DNA of 64,000 nucleotides from Candidatus Fukatsuia symbiotica. GTDB taxonomy: Bacteria > Pseudomonadota > Gammaproteobacteria > Enterobacterales > Enterobacteriaceae. The notes under the pieces are model-generated. The model did no database searches, had not been told where the DNA came from, and worked only from the letters and a program-made list of their open reading frames with translations. Below are positions 1 to 10,523 of this stretch, piece after piece. The stretch covers positions 1,736,001 to 1,800,000 of the forward strand of contig NZ_CP021659.1 in the NCBI RefSeq assembly GCF_003122425.1, read 5' to 3'. A program made the translations under genes and the position numbers. Each line of letters begins with the position of its first letter. The first letter of the stretch is position 1.

Positions 1-148
1 CAATTATGTTGACCGTAACAACTCTACCCTCTAGGTGAATAACCCTCTCCGTAGAGTTCGGGATAAAAAAAGCCAGTTTATTTTCGTTAAATCATTGATA
101 AAAAATAGCTTCCATTTCTTCATAAAGTATTTTGTTTCGGTCATTGAA
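1..148. other. No gene seen at window edge
   Basis: A+T-rich sequence downstream of the tnaA remnant. The only structure I see is a 7-bp inverted repeat (ACTCTAC at 21-27, GTAGAGT at 51-57), which could be a decayed hairpin at the 3' side of tnaA. No tnaB-like reading frame is recognisable. Confidence 0.35.
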
Positions 149-1262
<1,114 letters not shown>

Positions 1263-1523
1263 TTAAATCTCAATTGCAATATCTCCCCGTGGTTTACAGC
1301 AGCAGGGCAATATTTCACCTTCCTGAATAAGGGCCAGGGGTTGTGTTAAATAGTCAACTTCGCCTTTTAGCAATACCAGACGGCATGTACCACAATAACC
1401 CGAGCGACATTGATACTCGACTGCTATTTGATGTTGTTCCAGCGCTTCTAGCAAATTGTTGCTGTCAACAGGGTAATCAAGCTGTGATCCACTCTGATGT
1501 AAGTTAATGGTAGAGTTTGCCAT
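1263..1523 (-). CDS. yfaE: YfaE, 2Fe-2S ferredoxin maintaining the NrdB cofactor
   Basis: An 86-residue [2Fe-2S] ferredoxin. In E. coli YfaE supplies electrons for maintenance of the diferric-tyrosyl cofactor of NrdB. The cluster motif is visible: CRSGYCGTC near residues 38-46 and the fourth cysteine in ILPCCC. The start at 1523 (MANSTINL) begins 4 nt after the nrdB stop and matches the family length; a longer upstream frame would lie inside nrdB. Third gene of nrdA-nrdB-yfaE and probably translationally coupled to nrdB. Confidence 0.9.
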   Translation of the reverse strand: MANSTINLHQSGSQLDYPVDSNNLLEALEQHQIAVEYQCRSGYCGTCRLVLLKGEVDYLTQPLALIQEGEILPCCCKPRGDIAIEI

Positions 1524-1527
1524 GAGA

Positions 1528-2658
1528 TCACAGTTCAAAACCGCGTAAGTCATCGGCATTGACCTCAGCATCAATTTGGCCCACCAAATAAGAACTCACC
1601 TCAACTTCTTGTGGTGCCACCTGTACATTGTCAGAAGAGAGCCAAGGCTTGATCCACGGGAGCGGATCGTTGCGGTTTGAAAAGGGAGCCTCTAACCCTA
1701 CAGCCTTCATACGAATATTGGTGATATATTCGATATACTGGCAGAGAATATCTTTATTGAGGCCAATCATGGAGCCATCGCGGAAGAGGTATTCCGCCCA
1801 TTCTTTCTCTTGTTCAGCTGCCTTAACAAATAATTTATAGCAATCGTCTTTGCATTCTTTGGCAATTTCTGCCATTTCGGGGTCATCTTTACCCCCTTGC
1901 ATTAAATGAAGGATGTGTTGTGTCCCAGTCAGATGGAGTGCTTCATCACGAGCAATCAACTTAATAATTTTGGCATTGCCTTCCATTAATTTTCGTTCTG
2001 CAAAGGCGAAAGAGCAGGCAAAACTGACATAAAAACGGATACCTTCCAATGCATTGACGCTCATCAGACACAAATAAAGCTTCTTTTTCAACGCACGCCG
2101 ATCCACCTTTATAGTGACACCGTTAACCTGATGGGTTCCTTCACCCAGCAAATGGTAATAACTGGTCATCTCTATCAAATCATCGTAATAAGCAGAGATA
2201 TCTTTTGCGCGTTTCAGAATCTCTTTATTAGTGACAATATCATCGAATATGGATGAAGGCTCGTTAACAATATTACGGATGATATGGGTATAGGATCTGG
2301 AATGAATTGTTTCTGAAAATGACCAGGTTTCTACCCAAGTTTCTAATTCAGGAATCGAAATCAGCGGTAATAACGCGATATTGGGGCTACGGCCCTGAAT
2401 GGAATCAAGCAAGGTTTGATACTTTAAATTGCTAATAAAAAGGTGTTTTTCGTGTTCTGGCAAACCTTGGTAATCGATATTATCACGAGCAACATCAATT
2501 TCTTCTGGGCGCCAAAAAAAAGAAAGTTGTTTTTCAATAAGTTGTTCAAAAATGGCGTATTTTTGTTGATCAAAGCGTGCCACGTTAACTGACTGACCCA
2601 AAAACATCGGCTCTTTTAATTGATCATTTTTCTTTTGCGAAAATGTGGTATAGGCCAT
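1528..2658 (-). CDS. nrdB: Ribonucleotide reductase class Ia, beta subunit
   Basis: 376 residues, the same length as E. coli NrdB. It carries the diiron-tyrosyl radical cofactor that starts ribonucleotide reduction in NrdA. Visible landmarks are [15 protein letters not shown], with the iron ligands Glu and His and the radical Tyr, and [13 protein letters not shown], with the second ligand set. The C-terminal tail that docks into NrdA is present (ends DDLRGFEL). I chose ATG 2658 (MAYTTFSQ), the family start, over an in-frame ATG five codons upstream. It lies 15 bp after the nrdA stop and is followed by yfaE. Confidence 0.96.
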   Translation of the reverse strand: MAYTTFSQKKNDQLKEPMFLGQSVNVARFDQQKYAIFEQLIEKQLSFFWRPEEIDVARDNIDYQGLPEHEKHLFISNLKYQTLLDSIQGRSPNIALLPLISIPELETWVETWSFSETIHSRSYTHIIRNIVNEPSSIFDDIVTNKEILKRAKDISAYYDDLIEMTSYYHLLGEGTHQVNGVTIKVDRRALKKKLYLCLMSVNALEGIRFYVSFACSFAFAERKLMEGNAKIIKLIARDEALHLTGTQHILHLMQGGKDDPEMAEIAKECKDDCYKLFVKAAEQEKEWAEYLFRDGSMIGLNKDILCQYIEYITNIRMKAVGLEAPFSNRNDPLPWIKPWLSSDNVQVAPQEVEVSSYLVGQIDAEVNADDLRGFEL

Positions 2659-2673
2659 AACTTCCTCTGACAA

Positions 2674-4973
2674 TTAAATCTTACAGGCACCGCTTTCGCA
2701 GTCGTTATCAACAACTTGATTGCTTGTCATATCTCCTTGAGCATCATCCGCCCCATCACGTGTATTGTGATAATAGAGCGTTTTAATGCCCAATTTATAA
2801 GCAGTAAGCAAATCTTTCAGCAATTGCTTCATGGGTACTTTATTGTTGGGGAAACGAGTGGGATCGTAGTTGGTATTTGCCGAAATAGACTGATCAACGA
2901 ATTTCTGCATCAAACCAACCAGTTGCAGATAACCTTCATTATTCGGTATATCCCATAACAACTGATAATTGTCTTTTAGTCGCTCATATTCCGGTACCAC
3001 CTGACGCAAAATACCGTCTTTCGACGCTTTTATACTGACGTAACCACGTGGTGGTTCAATGCCGTTAGTCGCATTAGAAATCTGTGATGATGTTTCTGAA
3101 GGCATAAGTGCGGAAAGGGTTGAATTACGTAGCCCAAACTGTTTAATACTCTGGCGTAAGCTCTCCCAATCAAGATGCAGTGGTTCATTACAGATTTTGT
3201 CTAATTCTTTTTTATAGGTATCGATCGGTAACAGACCTTGCGCATAAGTGGTTTGCGCAAACCATTGGCAAGCACCCTTTTCCTTCGCTAACTCATTCGA
3301 CGCTTGCAACAGATAGTATTGAATAGCCTCGAAAGTACGATGCGTCAGGTTGTTAGCACTGTGATCGGGATCAGTACTGGAATAGCCCAGACCGTTTTTC
3401 GCCAAATAATAAGCGAAATTGATCACGCCAACACCCAAAGTACGACGCCCCATCGAGCCATTACGCGCTGCTGCAATCGGGTAATCCTGATAATCGAGTA
3501 GGGCATCGAGCGCACGTACTGTTAATGTCGCCAAATCTTTCAATTCATCGAGATGATCAATCGCACCCAAATTAAAAGCAGACAGTGTACAGAGGGCAAT
3601 TTCACCTTTTTCGTCACTGATATCATTTAGCGGTTTAGTGGGCAATGCGATTTCCAAACACAAGTTAGATTGGCGTATTGGTGCTACTTTGGGATCAAAT
3701 GGGCTGTGTGTATTACAGTGATCAACATTCTGAATATAAATACGGCCGGTAGAAGCACGTTCTTGCATCATCGAAGAGAATAAGTCAACGGCTCTTATTC
3801 GTTGCTGACGAAGGTTTTTATCTTGCTCGTAGTATAAATACAACCGTTCGAACTCATATTGATCCGCAAAGAAAGCATCGTATAACCCTGGCACATCGGA
3901 GGGACTAAACAGGGTGATATCTCTATCTTCTAACAGGCGTTGATACAGTAATTTGTTGATCTGTACCGCGTAATCCATATGGCGCACCCGATTGCCTTCA
4001 ACACCACGATTATTTTTTAGCACCAGCAGGCTTTCTACTTCCCAATGCCATAATGGATAAAACAGTGTGGCAGCCCCCCGCGTACCCCACCTTGCGAGCA
4101 GGATTTAACGGCGGTCTGAAAATATTTATAGAATGGAATACAACCGGTATGGAAAGCTTCACCTCCGCGAATAGGGCTTCCCAGTGCGCGGATACGACCC
4201 GCGTTGATACCAATGCCGGCACGCTGCGAAACATATTTTACAATGGCGCTGGCCGAGGCATTAATTGAATCCAAACTATCACCACATTCGATCAATACGC
4301 ATGAACTGAATTGACGCGTGGGAGTGCGTACACCGGACATAATGGGTGTCGGCAACGAGATCTTAAAAGTGGATATCGCATCGTAAAAACGTCTAACATA
4401 ATCGAGGCGGGTTCCTCGTGGATAGCGGGAGAATAGGCAAGCAGCAACAAGAAGATATAAAAATTGGGCGCTTTCGTAGATTTCACCACTGACTCGATTT
4501 TGTACCAAGTATTTGCCTTCTAGCTGTTTTACCGCAGCATAGGAGAAATTGAGATCACGCCAATGATCAAGAAAGGTATCCATCTGGGCGAATTCTTCTG
4601 GGGTGTAATCTATCAATAGATGTTGATCATATTTATTCATTTGAACCATTTTTGACACATGGTCAAAAAGCGACGGTGGTTCAAATTGACCATAGGCTTT
4701 TTTGCGCAGATGAAAAATCGCCAGGCGAGCGGCTAAATATTGGTAATCCGGTGCGTCACTGGAGATCAGATCAGCAGCAGCTTTAATAATAGTTTCGTGG
4801 ATATCGGCGGTTTTTATGCCATCATAAAATTGAATGTGGGAACGTAATGCTACTTGAGAGACAGAGACATTACGTAAGCCTTCTGCAGCCCACTCGATCA
4901 CTCGATGGATTTTATCGAGATCAATGCGTTCTTTACGGCCATCACGTTTTGTAACAAGTAAGCCTTGGTTCAT
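2674..4973 (-). pseudogene. nrdA: Ribonucleotide reductase class Ia, alpha subunit; one -1 frameshift
   Basis: NrdA reduces ribonucleoside diphosphates and is the catalytic and allosteric subunit. The N-terminal part (from MNQGLLVTKRDG, ATG 4973) has the ATP-cone and FSSCVLIECGDS with the first redox Cys. The C-terminal part has SNLCLEIALPT (radical Cys and Glu), IALCTLSAFNL, and the tail DCESGACKI. Everything needed is there, but the frame breaks in the Gly-rich stretch GGVRGG: the coding strand has six G (C6 at 4074-4079) where seven would keep frame. Restoring one G rebuilds the whole protein of about 765 residues. The gene is normally essential for aerobic growth and its partners nrdB and yfaE are intact, so a sequence error, slippage or rescue should be considered before calling it dead. 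Confidence 0.9.
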
Positions 4974-4984
4974 GTGCTGTTGTA

Positions 4985-5035
4985 CCCTTAAAATACTGAC
5001 ACCTCGCCGCCCTCCACGGGTGAAGGGGGGGGGTA
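4985..5035. repeat. Short GC-rich palindromic stretch with a G9 tract in the nrdA leader
   Basis: A CCCTCC-ACGGGT-GAAGGG-type stem region followed by nine consecutive G (plus strand) lies just upstream of the nrdA start. It is out of character with the A+T-rich flanks and looks like a small inserted repeat. In the nrdA mRNA leader it would give a C tract and hairpin close to the ribosome binding site. Its origin is unknown. Confidence 0.35.
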
Positions 5036-5067
5036 AAGCTGAGTTGGAAGGACTGCTTAGTCTATAA

Positions 5068-5083
5068 ACACAATATATGGTGG
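5068..5083. promoter_or_regulatory. NrdR box 1 upstream of nrdA
   Basis: ACACAATATATGGTGG closely fits the 16-bp NrdR consensus (ACAC-A/T-ATAT-N-T-A/T-GTGT). NrdR is the zinc-finger/ATP-cone repressor of ribonucleotide reductase operons. The box is about 95 bp upstream of the nrdA start. Confidence 0.7.
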
Positions 5084-5099
5084 TTATGGATTGATGTGA

Positions 5100-5115
5100 T
5101 AACAAGATAGTGTGT
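5100..5115. promoter_or_regulatory. NrdR box 2 upstream of nrdA
   Basis: TAACAAGATAGTGTGT reads on the other strand as ACACACTATCTTGTTA, a second NrdR-like box. Its centre is 32 bp (about three helical turns) from box 1, the spacing typical of paired NrdR sites. Confidence 0.65.
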
Positions 5116-5153
5116 TCTTGCCGTTTTGGCAAGTGAACAAAATGAGGGGATTA

Positions 5154-5162
5154 TGTGGATAA
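5154..5162 (-). promoter_or_regulatory. DnaA box upstream of nrdA
   Basis: TGTGGATAA is the reverse complement of the perfect DnaA box TTATCCACA. In E. coli the nrdAB promoter is also bound by DnaA, which ties dNTP supply to replication initiation, so the position makes biological sense. Confidence 0.6.
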
Positions 5163-5316
5163 ACTTGGGGTAATTTTTAGCAAATGACTACAAATAATGT
5201 GATTACAAATGGTTAGCGTCTTTACATTTAAGCCTTCTGTGCTAGTGATCTTTTCGCTGATTTTTTGATATCACCGATTTGGATAACAAAATAGTCGGGT
5301 TATAATCATAGAGCTC

Positions 5317-5344
5317 TTGCTATTTTCCAAGGCATAGTTAATAA
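5317..5344 (+). promoter_or_regulatory. Probable ffs promoter
   Basis: TTGCTA (5317-5322), a 16-bp spacer and TAATAA (5339-5344) are followed by a G+C-rich discriminator (GCGCGCCCGCGC). That is typical of growth-rate-controlled stable RNA promoters. Initiation near 5352 would leave a leader of about 30 nt before the mature RNA, consistent with RNase P trimming of the 4.5S precursor. Confidence 0.5.
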
Positions 5345-5383
5345 TGCGCGCCCGCGCTGAAGTCGATAAGCGCTCAGATCAAT

Positions 5384-5497
5384 GGTAGCTCTGTTGGTTC
5401 TCCCGCAATGCTAGCTCGTGAATTCGGTCAGGTCTGGAAGGAAGCAGCCGTAGCGAGTGATGTGTGTGCCGGGATGTAGCTGGCGGAGTTACCGCCC
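5384..5497 (+). ncRNA. ffs: Signal recognition particle 4.5S RNA
   Basis: The conserved apical hairpin of bacterial SRP RNA is clear: GGTCAGGTCTGGAAGGAAGC and GTGTGCCGGGATGTAGCTGG. The ends pair (GGTAGCTC at 5384 with GAGTTACC at 5486-5493). Length of about 114 nt equals the E. coli 4.5S RNA. It binds Ffh and directs co-translational membrane targeting. It lies between nrdA and fxsA, transcribed away from nrdA. Confidence 0.95.
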
Positions 5498-5522
5498 TCT
5501 GTCTTCCTCCTTATAAGTGGGA

Positions 5523-6029
5523 TCAGGCTTTATTTGTTATTCTAGGGTTGCGATTTTTGTCAGCTCCGTCTTTGTTTTTTTGGTCTTCTATTTTGTCACT
5601 GTCATCCTCTTTGCATTGATATTCTCCGTCAAAAATATTGCCGCTACCCGATGTATTCGCCGTGCCAGAGCGGGAAAGGTTAAAATAAGGCATTAATTTC
5701 AGTGTTAGTAATTTTTGCACCCGTGGTAACAACAGCAACAACCCAAGAAAATCGGTAAAAAATCCCGGGATCAGCAGTAAAAATCCGGCTAATACCAACG
5801 AAACACTTTTTACCATTTCCTGAGCAGGACTTTCACCTTTTGCCAATTTTTGCTGCATCTGTATCAACGTTTTTACCCCCTGATTCCATACCAACGAAAT
5901 ACCCACGCAAGAGGTAAAAATCACCAGCAGCAGAGTGATGGCCACACCCAAAGCTGCCGCGACTTTGATAAACAAAGAAATCTCTATATAAGCTAATGAA
6001 AATATTAACATGAACGGTAACCAACGCAC
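5523..6029 (-). CDS. fxsA: FxsA family inner-membrane protein
   Basis: 168 residues. E. coli FxsA is a small polytopic inner-membrane protein; overproduction relieves F-plasmid exclusion of phage T7, and its normal role is unclear. Several membrane segments fill the first 110 residues (LIFSLAYIEISLFI, ITLLLVIFTSCVGISLV, LVLAGFLLLIPGFFTDFLGLLL). A hydrophilic charged tail with FDGEYQ follows. I chose GTG 6029 (reads RWLPF next) because AGGAG sits 8 nt upstream and it matches the family N-terminus; an ATG 12 codons upstream has no such site. Divergent from aspA, as in E. coli. Confidence 0.92.
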   Translation of the reverse strand: MRWLPFMLIFSLAYIEISLFIKVAAALGVAITLLLVIFTSCVGISLVWNQGVKTLIQMQQKLAKGESPAQEMVKSVSLVLAGFLLLIPGFFTDFLGLLLLLPRVQKLLTLKLMPYFNLSRSGTANTSGSGNIFDGEYQCKEDDSDKIEDQKNKDGADKNRNPRITNKA

Positions 6030-6208
6030 CGTACTCTCCTTATGAAACTGCAATCGACTCAGCACTCACCAGCAAGCTAAATGCTAATGCAAACAGCTAA
6101 ATACTCTAAACACTGGAGGCTTGCTTCAGGTTAATTTCTGTAACGTGGAGGCGTCTTTAATATTTTTCAAGATAAGGTCGTTCTTTTTATGTCAATGGTT
6201 GAGTTAAC

Positions 6209-6224
6209 TGTGAAGAAAATCACA
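6209..6224. promoter_or_regulatory. CRP binding site upstream of aspA
   Basis: TGTGA-AGAAAA-TCACA is a perfect TGTGA-N6-TCACA palindrome about 185 bp upstream of the aspA start. E. coli aspA is CRP-activated, so this is the expected regulator. It could also serve the divergent fxsA promoter. The rest of the 6030-6408 spacer is A+T rich with no gene. Confidence 0.7.
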
Positions 6225-6408
6225 AATATTAGATCATCCTAATTAATTACCGCGATAATAGTGATCTAAGTTCAACGTATTTATTACTAGGCAGCATATG
6301 ATCATGCCAACAATAAATTAAGCAATTCATCTCTGCGCATTTATTGTGCATGACGGCTAAAATTAACTGATACACAGAAAATTAGACAGCACACAAGAGA
6401 AGGTTCTC

Positions 6409-7844
6409 ATGTCAAATCACACTTGTCCCGTAGAAGAGTTTCGTTTCGAAGAAGATCTATTAGGTAAAAGAAAAGTTCCCATAGAGGCGTACTACGGTAT
6501 TCATACTCTACGTGCGATTGAAAATTTTAAGATAAGCAACAGTACAATCAATGATGTGCCTGAGTTTATTCGTGGCATGGTGATGGTAAAAAAAGCGGCG
6601 GCAATGGCTAATAAGGAGTTACATACCCTCCCGTCCAACATTGCATCGATCATTATTAACGCTTGTGACGAGGTATTGGACGAGAACAAATGTATGGATC
6701 AGTTCCAGGTTGATGTCTTTCAGGGGGAGCGGGTACTTCGTTAAACATGAATACTAATGAAGTTTTGGCAAATATTGGACTGGAATTGATGGGGAAGAAA
6801 AAAGGCGAATATGAACATCTTAGCCCTAACGATCATGTAAACATGTCTCAGTCAACTAATGATGCTTATCCAACAGGGTTTCGTATTGCAGTTTATAACT
6901 CTATTATGAAGTTGATCGATGCTATCGACCTGTTAAGTAAAGGCTTTGGTATGAAGTCGCAAGAATTCACGCCTATTCTGAAAATGGGGCGTACACAATT
7001 GCAAGACGCTGTACCCATGACATTGGGTCAAGAATTTGGTGCTTTTCAGGTATTACTAAAAGAAGAAAGCAAAAACTTGCATCGTACCGCTGAATTTTTG
7101 TTAGAAGTGAACCTGGGTGCGACCGCTATCGGTACGGGTTTGAATACACCTGAAGGGTATCAACAACTAGTGGTAAAAAAGCTTTGTGAAGTGAGTAAGT
7201 TGCCTTGTATCACGGCGGAAAACTTGATTGAAGCCACCTCCGATTGTGGCGCCTATGTCATGGTGCATAGTGCGCTGAAACGTTTAGCTGTTAAGTTGTC
7301 AAAAATCTGCAATGATTTACGTCTGCTGTCATCAGGTCCTCGCACTGGCCTGAACGAAATTAATTTGCCAGAACTACAGGCCGGTTCTTCGATTATGCCT
7401 GCTAAAGTGAATCCGGTGATACCTGAAGTGGTTAATCAGGTTTGCTTTAAAGTGATTGGTAATGATATGTGTGTGACCATGGCGGCTGAAGCGGGTCAGC
7501 TGCAATTAAATGTCATGGAACCGGTCATTGGTCAAGCCATGTTTGAATCGATCCATATTCTTACTAATGCGTGCTACAACCTGTTGAGTAAATGCGTTAA
7601 CGGTATCACCGCCAATAAAGAAATCTGCGAACACTACGTATTTAATTCAATCGGTATTGTTACTTATCTCAACCCATTCATTGGTCATCATAATGGTGAC
7701 AAGGTGGGTAAGATGTGTGCTGAAACGGGTAAGAGTGTACGGGAGGTGGTGTTGGATCTGGCATTACTGACTGAGGAACAACTTGATGATATTTTCTCTA
7801 TCAAGAACCTGATGAACCCAGTCTATAAAAGCAAAACGTTATAA
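6409..7844 (+). pseudogene. aspA: Aspartate ammonia-lyase; one -1 frameshift
   Basis: Aspartase converts aspartate to fumarate and ammonia. Residues 1-107 ([40 protein letters not shown]) are followed by a break at [14 protein letters not shown] is followed by five G counting its own (6723-6727) where six are needed. With one G restored the frame continues as [19 protein letters not shown] through the fumarase/aspartase signature [12 protein letters not shown] near residue 325 to the end. The C-terminus is about 8 residues shorter than E. coli. In E. coli dcuA follows; here dcuA and cutA are gone and dsbD is next. The downstream part could start at ATG 6747 but would lack the N-terminal domain. 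Confidence 0.92.
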
Positions 7845-7851
7845 CGATGAA

Positions 7852-7877
7852 AATAAGCAGTAAAATGACTGCTTATT
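7852..7877 (+). terminator. Hairpin after aspA
   Basis: Perfect 10-bp stem AATAAGCAGT/ACTGCTTATT with a 6-nt loop, 7 bp after the aspA stop. Only a short T-poor tail follows, so termination may be modest. Confidence 0.55.
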
Positions 7878-7884
7878 AATGCTT

Positions 7885-7993
7885 AAAGGCACGTTAGATC
7901 GGCTTTCTAAAAATCTGGACATTTTGAGCCGATTTTTCACGAAATGTCAGTGAACGTAATAGATTTAGAACAGGTTCTAGGCTACGTGCCTTT
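7885..7993. repeat. Inverted-repeat-bounded spacer element
   Basis: AAAGGCACGT at 7885 and ACGTGCCTTT at 7984 are perfect inverted ends around about 90 bp. That interval holds a second, internal stem (ATCGGCT ... AGCCGAT followed by T5). It may be a small MITE remnant or an attenuator in front of dsbD; only one copy is present in the window. Confidence 0.35.
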
Positions 7994-8018
7994 TTATGAA
8001 GATTAAAGATGATTTGTT

Positions 8019-9764
8019 ATGACACAACCTTACCTTAAATGGATTTTGCTACTGTATAGCCTGTTACTACTGGCACCACATGCCAAGGCTTCGCCTTTCA
8101 AACCGCTGATCAATGAACAGAGTCAGTTTATGACTGTCGATCAGGCCTTCACCTTTGATTTCAGGCAGAAAAATGACCAGTTAGACCTGAGTTGGCATAT
8201 TCGTCCCGGCTATTATCTGTACCGTCAGCAGCTAAAAATTGTGCCGCAACAGGTTAAACTGGGGGCATTCGTCATACCTGAAGGTCTCGCTCATCAGGAT
8301 GAATTTTATGGTGTAACAACAATTTTTAAACAACAACTGATATTGAAAATTCCGTTAACACAGGCGACGGATGTATCCAGTATCAGTGTGACTTATCAGG
8401 GCTGTGCCGACGCTGGGTTTTGTTATCCACCAGAAACTCGCATTATTCCACTCAATGCCATCCACAAACTAAAACCATCGACTGACACCCCATCGGCTAA
8501 CAGAATTGAAGATATGCCGGCGATTGCCGCAATAACATCACCTACTGCCCTTCCCTTTTCTCCGTTTTGGGCGTTACTGATCGGGATCGGCATTGCCTTT
8601 ACCCCTTGTGTATTGCCGATGTATCCCTTAATTTCAGCGATTATTCTCGGAGGCGAAAAACAGCAGAGTCAGCGACAAATTTTATTATTGGCGGCACTCT
8701 ACGTGCAGGGTATGGCGCTGACCTACACGCTATTAGGACTCATAGTCGCTGCTGCAGGGCTGCAATTTCAGGCAGCCCTACAGCATCCTTATGTGCTTTT
8801 TAGCTTGTCGGTGCTGTTTATTTTACTCTCATTATCAATGTTCGGGTGCTACTCACTTCATCTTCCCTCTGCTCTGCAAACTCGCTTGGTGACATGGAGT
8901 AACCATCAAAAAGGCGGTTCGCTGGCGGGTGTTTTTATCATGGGTATGTTGGCCGGATTGATCTGTTCCCCCTGTACCACCGCTCCTCTCAGTGCCATGT
9001 TGTTGTATATCGCGCAAAGTGGCAATGTACTTGCGGGGGGAGGGATCCTATACCTGTATGCAATAGGAATGGGGATCCCTTTGATTATAGTGACATTGTT
9101 TGGCAACCGGCTATTGCCACGCAATGGACGTTGGATGCAGTACGTTAAAGAGGCCTGCGGCTTTGTCATTTTAGCGCTCCCTGTGCTGCTACTTGAGCGG
9201 GTATTGGACGCCCACTGGGGAATACGTCTGTGGAGCTTACTCGCCATCGCTTTCTTTGGCTGGGCGTTCACGTTGAGTCTAACAATCGCTCGCGGTTGGG
9301 GTCGTGTATTACAATTGTTGCTATTGACCGTGCTGTTAATTGTCGCTCGCCCGTTACAGGATTGGGTATTTACTACAGATCCACAGCAACAAGCGACGGG
9401 TAATCATCTAAATTTTCAAAAGGTTGAAAATCTGTCACAGTTGTATAATGCACTCGAGCAGGCAAAAGGGCGGAGAGTGATGTTAGATTTATATGCCGAT
9501 TGGTGTATCACTTGTAAACAGTTTGAAAAATATACTTTTAGCGATCCTGATGTGCACCAACGACTGGCGAACACTGTGCTATTACAGGCAGATATTACCA
9601 GTAACAGTCACGAACAGGCCGCAATGCTAAAAAAACTGCACGTGCTAGGACTGCCCACTATCCTTTTTTTTGATAAACAAGGGCGTGAAATAGTGGGTTC
9701 ACGGATCAACGGGTTTATGAATGCCAATGATTTTATAATTCATATACAGAATAATTTACTTTGA
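8019..9764 (+). CDS. dsbD: Thiol:disulfide interchange protein DsbD
   Basis: 581 residues (E. coli 565). It passes electrons from cytoplasmic thioredoxin across the inner membrane to periplasmic DsbC/DsbG and cytochrome maturation. A signal peptide (residues 1-24, ending HAKA) is followed by the alpha domain with CADAGFC (Cys129/135). The membrane beta domain has FTPCVLP (Cys197) and a second Cys in GLICSPCTT. The C-terminal thioredoxin domain has DWCITC. All six redox cysteines are present, so it looks functional. Cytochrome and DsbC partners are outside the window. In E. coli it lies in the same neighbourhood as cutA-dcuA-aspA. Confidence 0.96.
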   Translation: MTQPYLKWILLLYSLLLLAPHAKASPFKPLINEQSQFMTVDQAFTFDFRQKNDQLDLSWHIRPGYYLYRQQLKIVPQQVKLGAFVIPEGLAHQDEFYGVTTIFKQQLILKIPLTQATDVSSISVTYQGCADAGFCYPPETRIIPLNAIHKLKPSTDTPSANRIEDMPAIAAITSPTALPFSPFWALLIGIGIAFTPCVLPMYPLISAIILGGEKQQSQRQILLLAALYVQGMALTYTLLGLIVAAAGLQFQAALQHPYVLFSLSVLFILLSLSMFGCYSLHLPSALQTRLVTWSNHQKGGSLAGVFIMGMLAGLICSPCTTAPLSAMLLYIAQSGNVLAGGGILYLYAIGMGIPLIIVTLFGNRLLPRNGRWMQYVKEACGFVILALPVLLLERVLDAHWGIRLWSLLAIAFFGWAFTLSLTIARGWGRVLQLLLLTVLLIVARPLQDWVFTTDPQQQATGNHLNFQKVENLSQLYNALEQAKGRRVMLDLYADWCITCKQFEKYTFSDPDVHQRLANTVLLQADITSNSHEQAAMLKKLHVLGLPTILFFDKQGREIVGSRINGFMNANDFIIHIQNNLL

Positions 9765-9824
9765 TATTTTTGCCAGCATATCGATAATTGTTTCGGGCGG
9801 CGTTCATCAAGTCTTTTGATTACG

Positions 9825-9870
9825 ATAATAGACTTCTTGCAAAACCTGATGCATGCTGCAAATTCTGCGT
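9825..9870 (+). repeat. Dispersed repeat family B, copy 1
   Basis: AATAGACTTCTTGCAAAACC followed by CTGATGCATGCTGCAAATTCTG. Related copies occur at 26107-26143 (inverted), 33111-33173 and 38362-38406. Located in the 191-bp spacer between dsbD and the DedA gene. Confidence 0.6.
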
Positions 9871-9955
9871 TACATGGTGCTCGCAATCCTCATATACTCG
9901 TGTGTACACTGCGACCAAGCATGTTATCTTTAATTAACCATTGACAGGAAACACT

Positions 9956-10486
9956 GTGATCCTGAACGATATTGTTACTTACATTACAGATTTTGCCCGC
10001 GCGCACGAAGTTTGGGCAATTCCTCTGGTCTTTTTCCTTGCATTCGGTGAATCCTTGGCTTTTCTCTCTTTACTTCTGCCTGCAACGATTATTTTACTGG
10101 GATTCGGTGCTTTAATTGGCGAAAGTGGTATTTCTTTCTGGCCAATATGGGTTGCCGCTGCCACTGGCGCATTTTTTGGTGACTGGCTTTCCTATTGGAT
10201 TGGCTTTCACTATAAAGATCGTGTCAATACTCTATGGCCATTGTCACGTAATCCACACTTGTTAGAACGTGGACATGCATTTTTTGAACGCTGGGGCATT
10301 TTTGGTGCATTTATAGGACGTTTTTTTGGTCCTTTACGTGCTGTTGTTCCATTGGTTGCTGGTGTTTGTGCCATGCCACAGGGTCATTTTCAGTTTGCTA
10401 ATGTTACCTCTGCCCTTATTTGGGCTTTCGGTATATTAGCCCCGGGAGCATTCGGCATTCAATGGCTTGCTCATTGGATGGGTTGA
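9956..10486 (+). CDS. DedA/VTT family membrane protein (YabI-like)
   Basis: About 176 residues, polytopic. The DedA family functions in membrane homeostasis and lipid-carrier flipping. Seen here: the family pattern GESLAFLSLLLPATIIL near residues 25-42, a GDWLSYWIGF motif, GRFFGPLRAVVPLVAGV (the conserved Arg-containing re-entrant segment), and a C-terminal hydrophobic helix. It is closest in my reading to YabI but shorter at the C-terminus (E. coli YabI about 254). GTG 9956 has AGGAA 6 nt upstream; an in-frame TTG at 9941 is the alternative start. Which E. coli paralogue it replaces is uncertain. Confidence 0.82.
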   Translation: MILNDIVTYITDFARAHEVWAIPLVFFLAFGESLAFLSLLLPATIILLGFGALIGESGISFWPIWVAAATGAFFGDWLSYWIGFHYKDRVNTLWPLSRNPHLLERGHAFFERWGIFGAFIGRFFGPLRAVVPLVAGVCAMPQGHFQFANVTSALIWAFGILAPGAFGIQWLAHWMG

Positions 10487-10523
10487 TTAATCGGCACGCT
10501 CTATGCGTTGCTGGAGAAAGATA

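Noticed and set aside
4974-5132. N-terminal extension of NrdA by 53 codons
   Set aside because: The extension is encoded by promoter DNA, including an NrdR box and the GC-rich repeat; the family start MNQ-LLVTKRDG at 4973 is clear.
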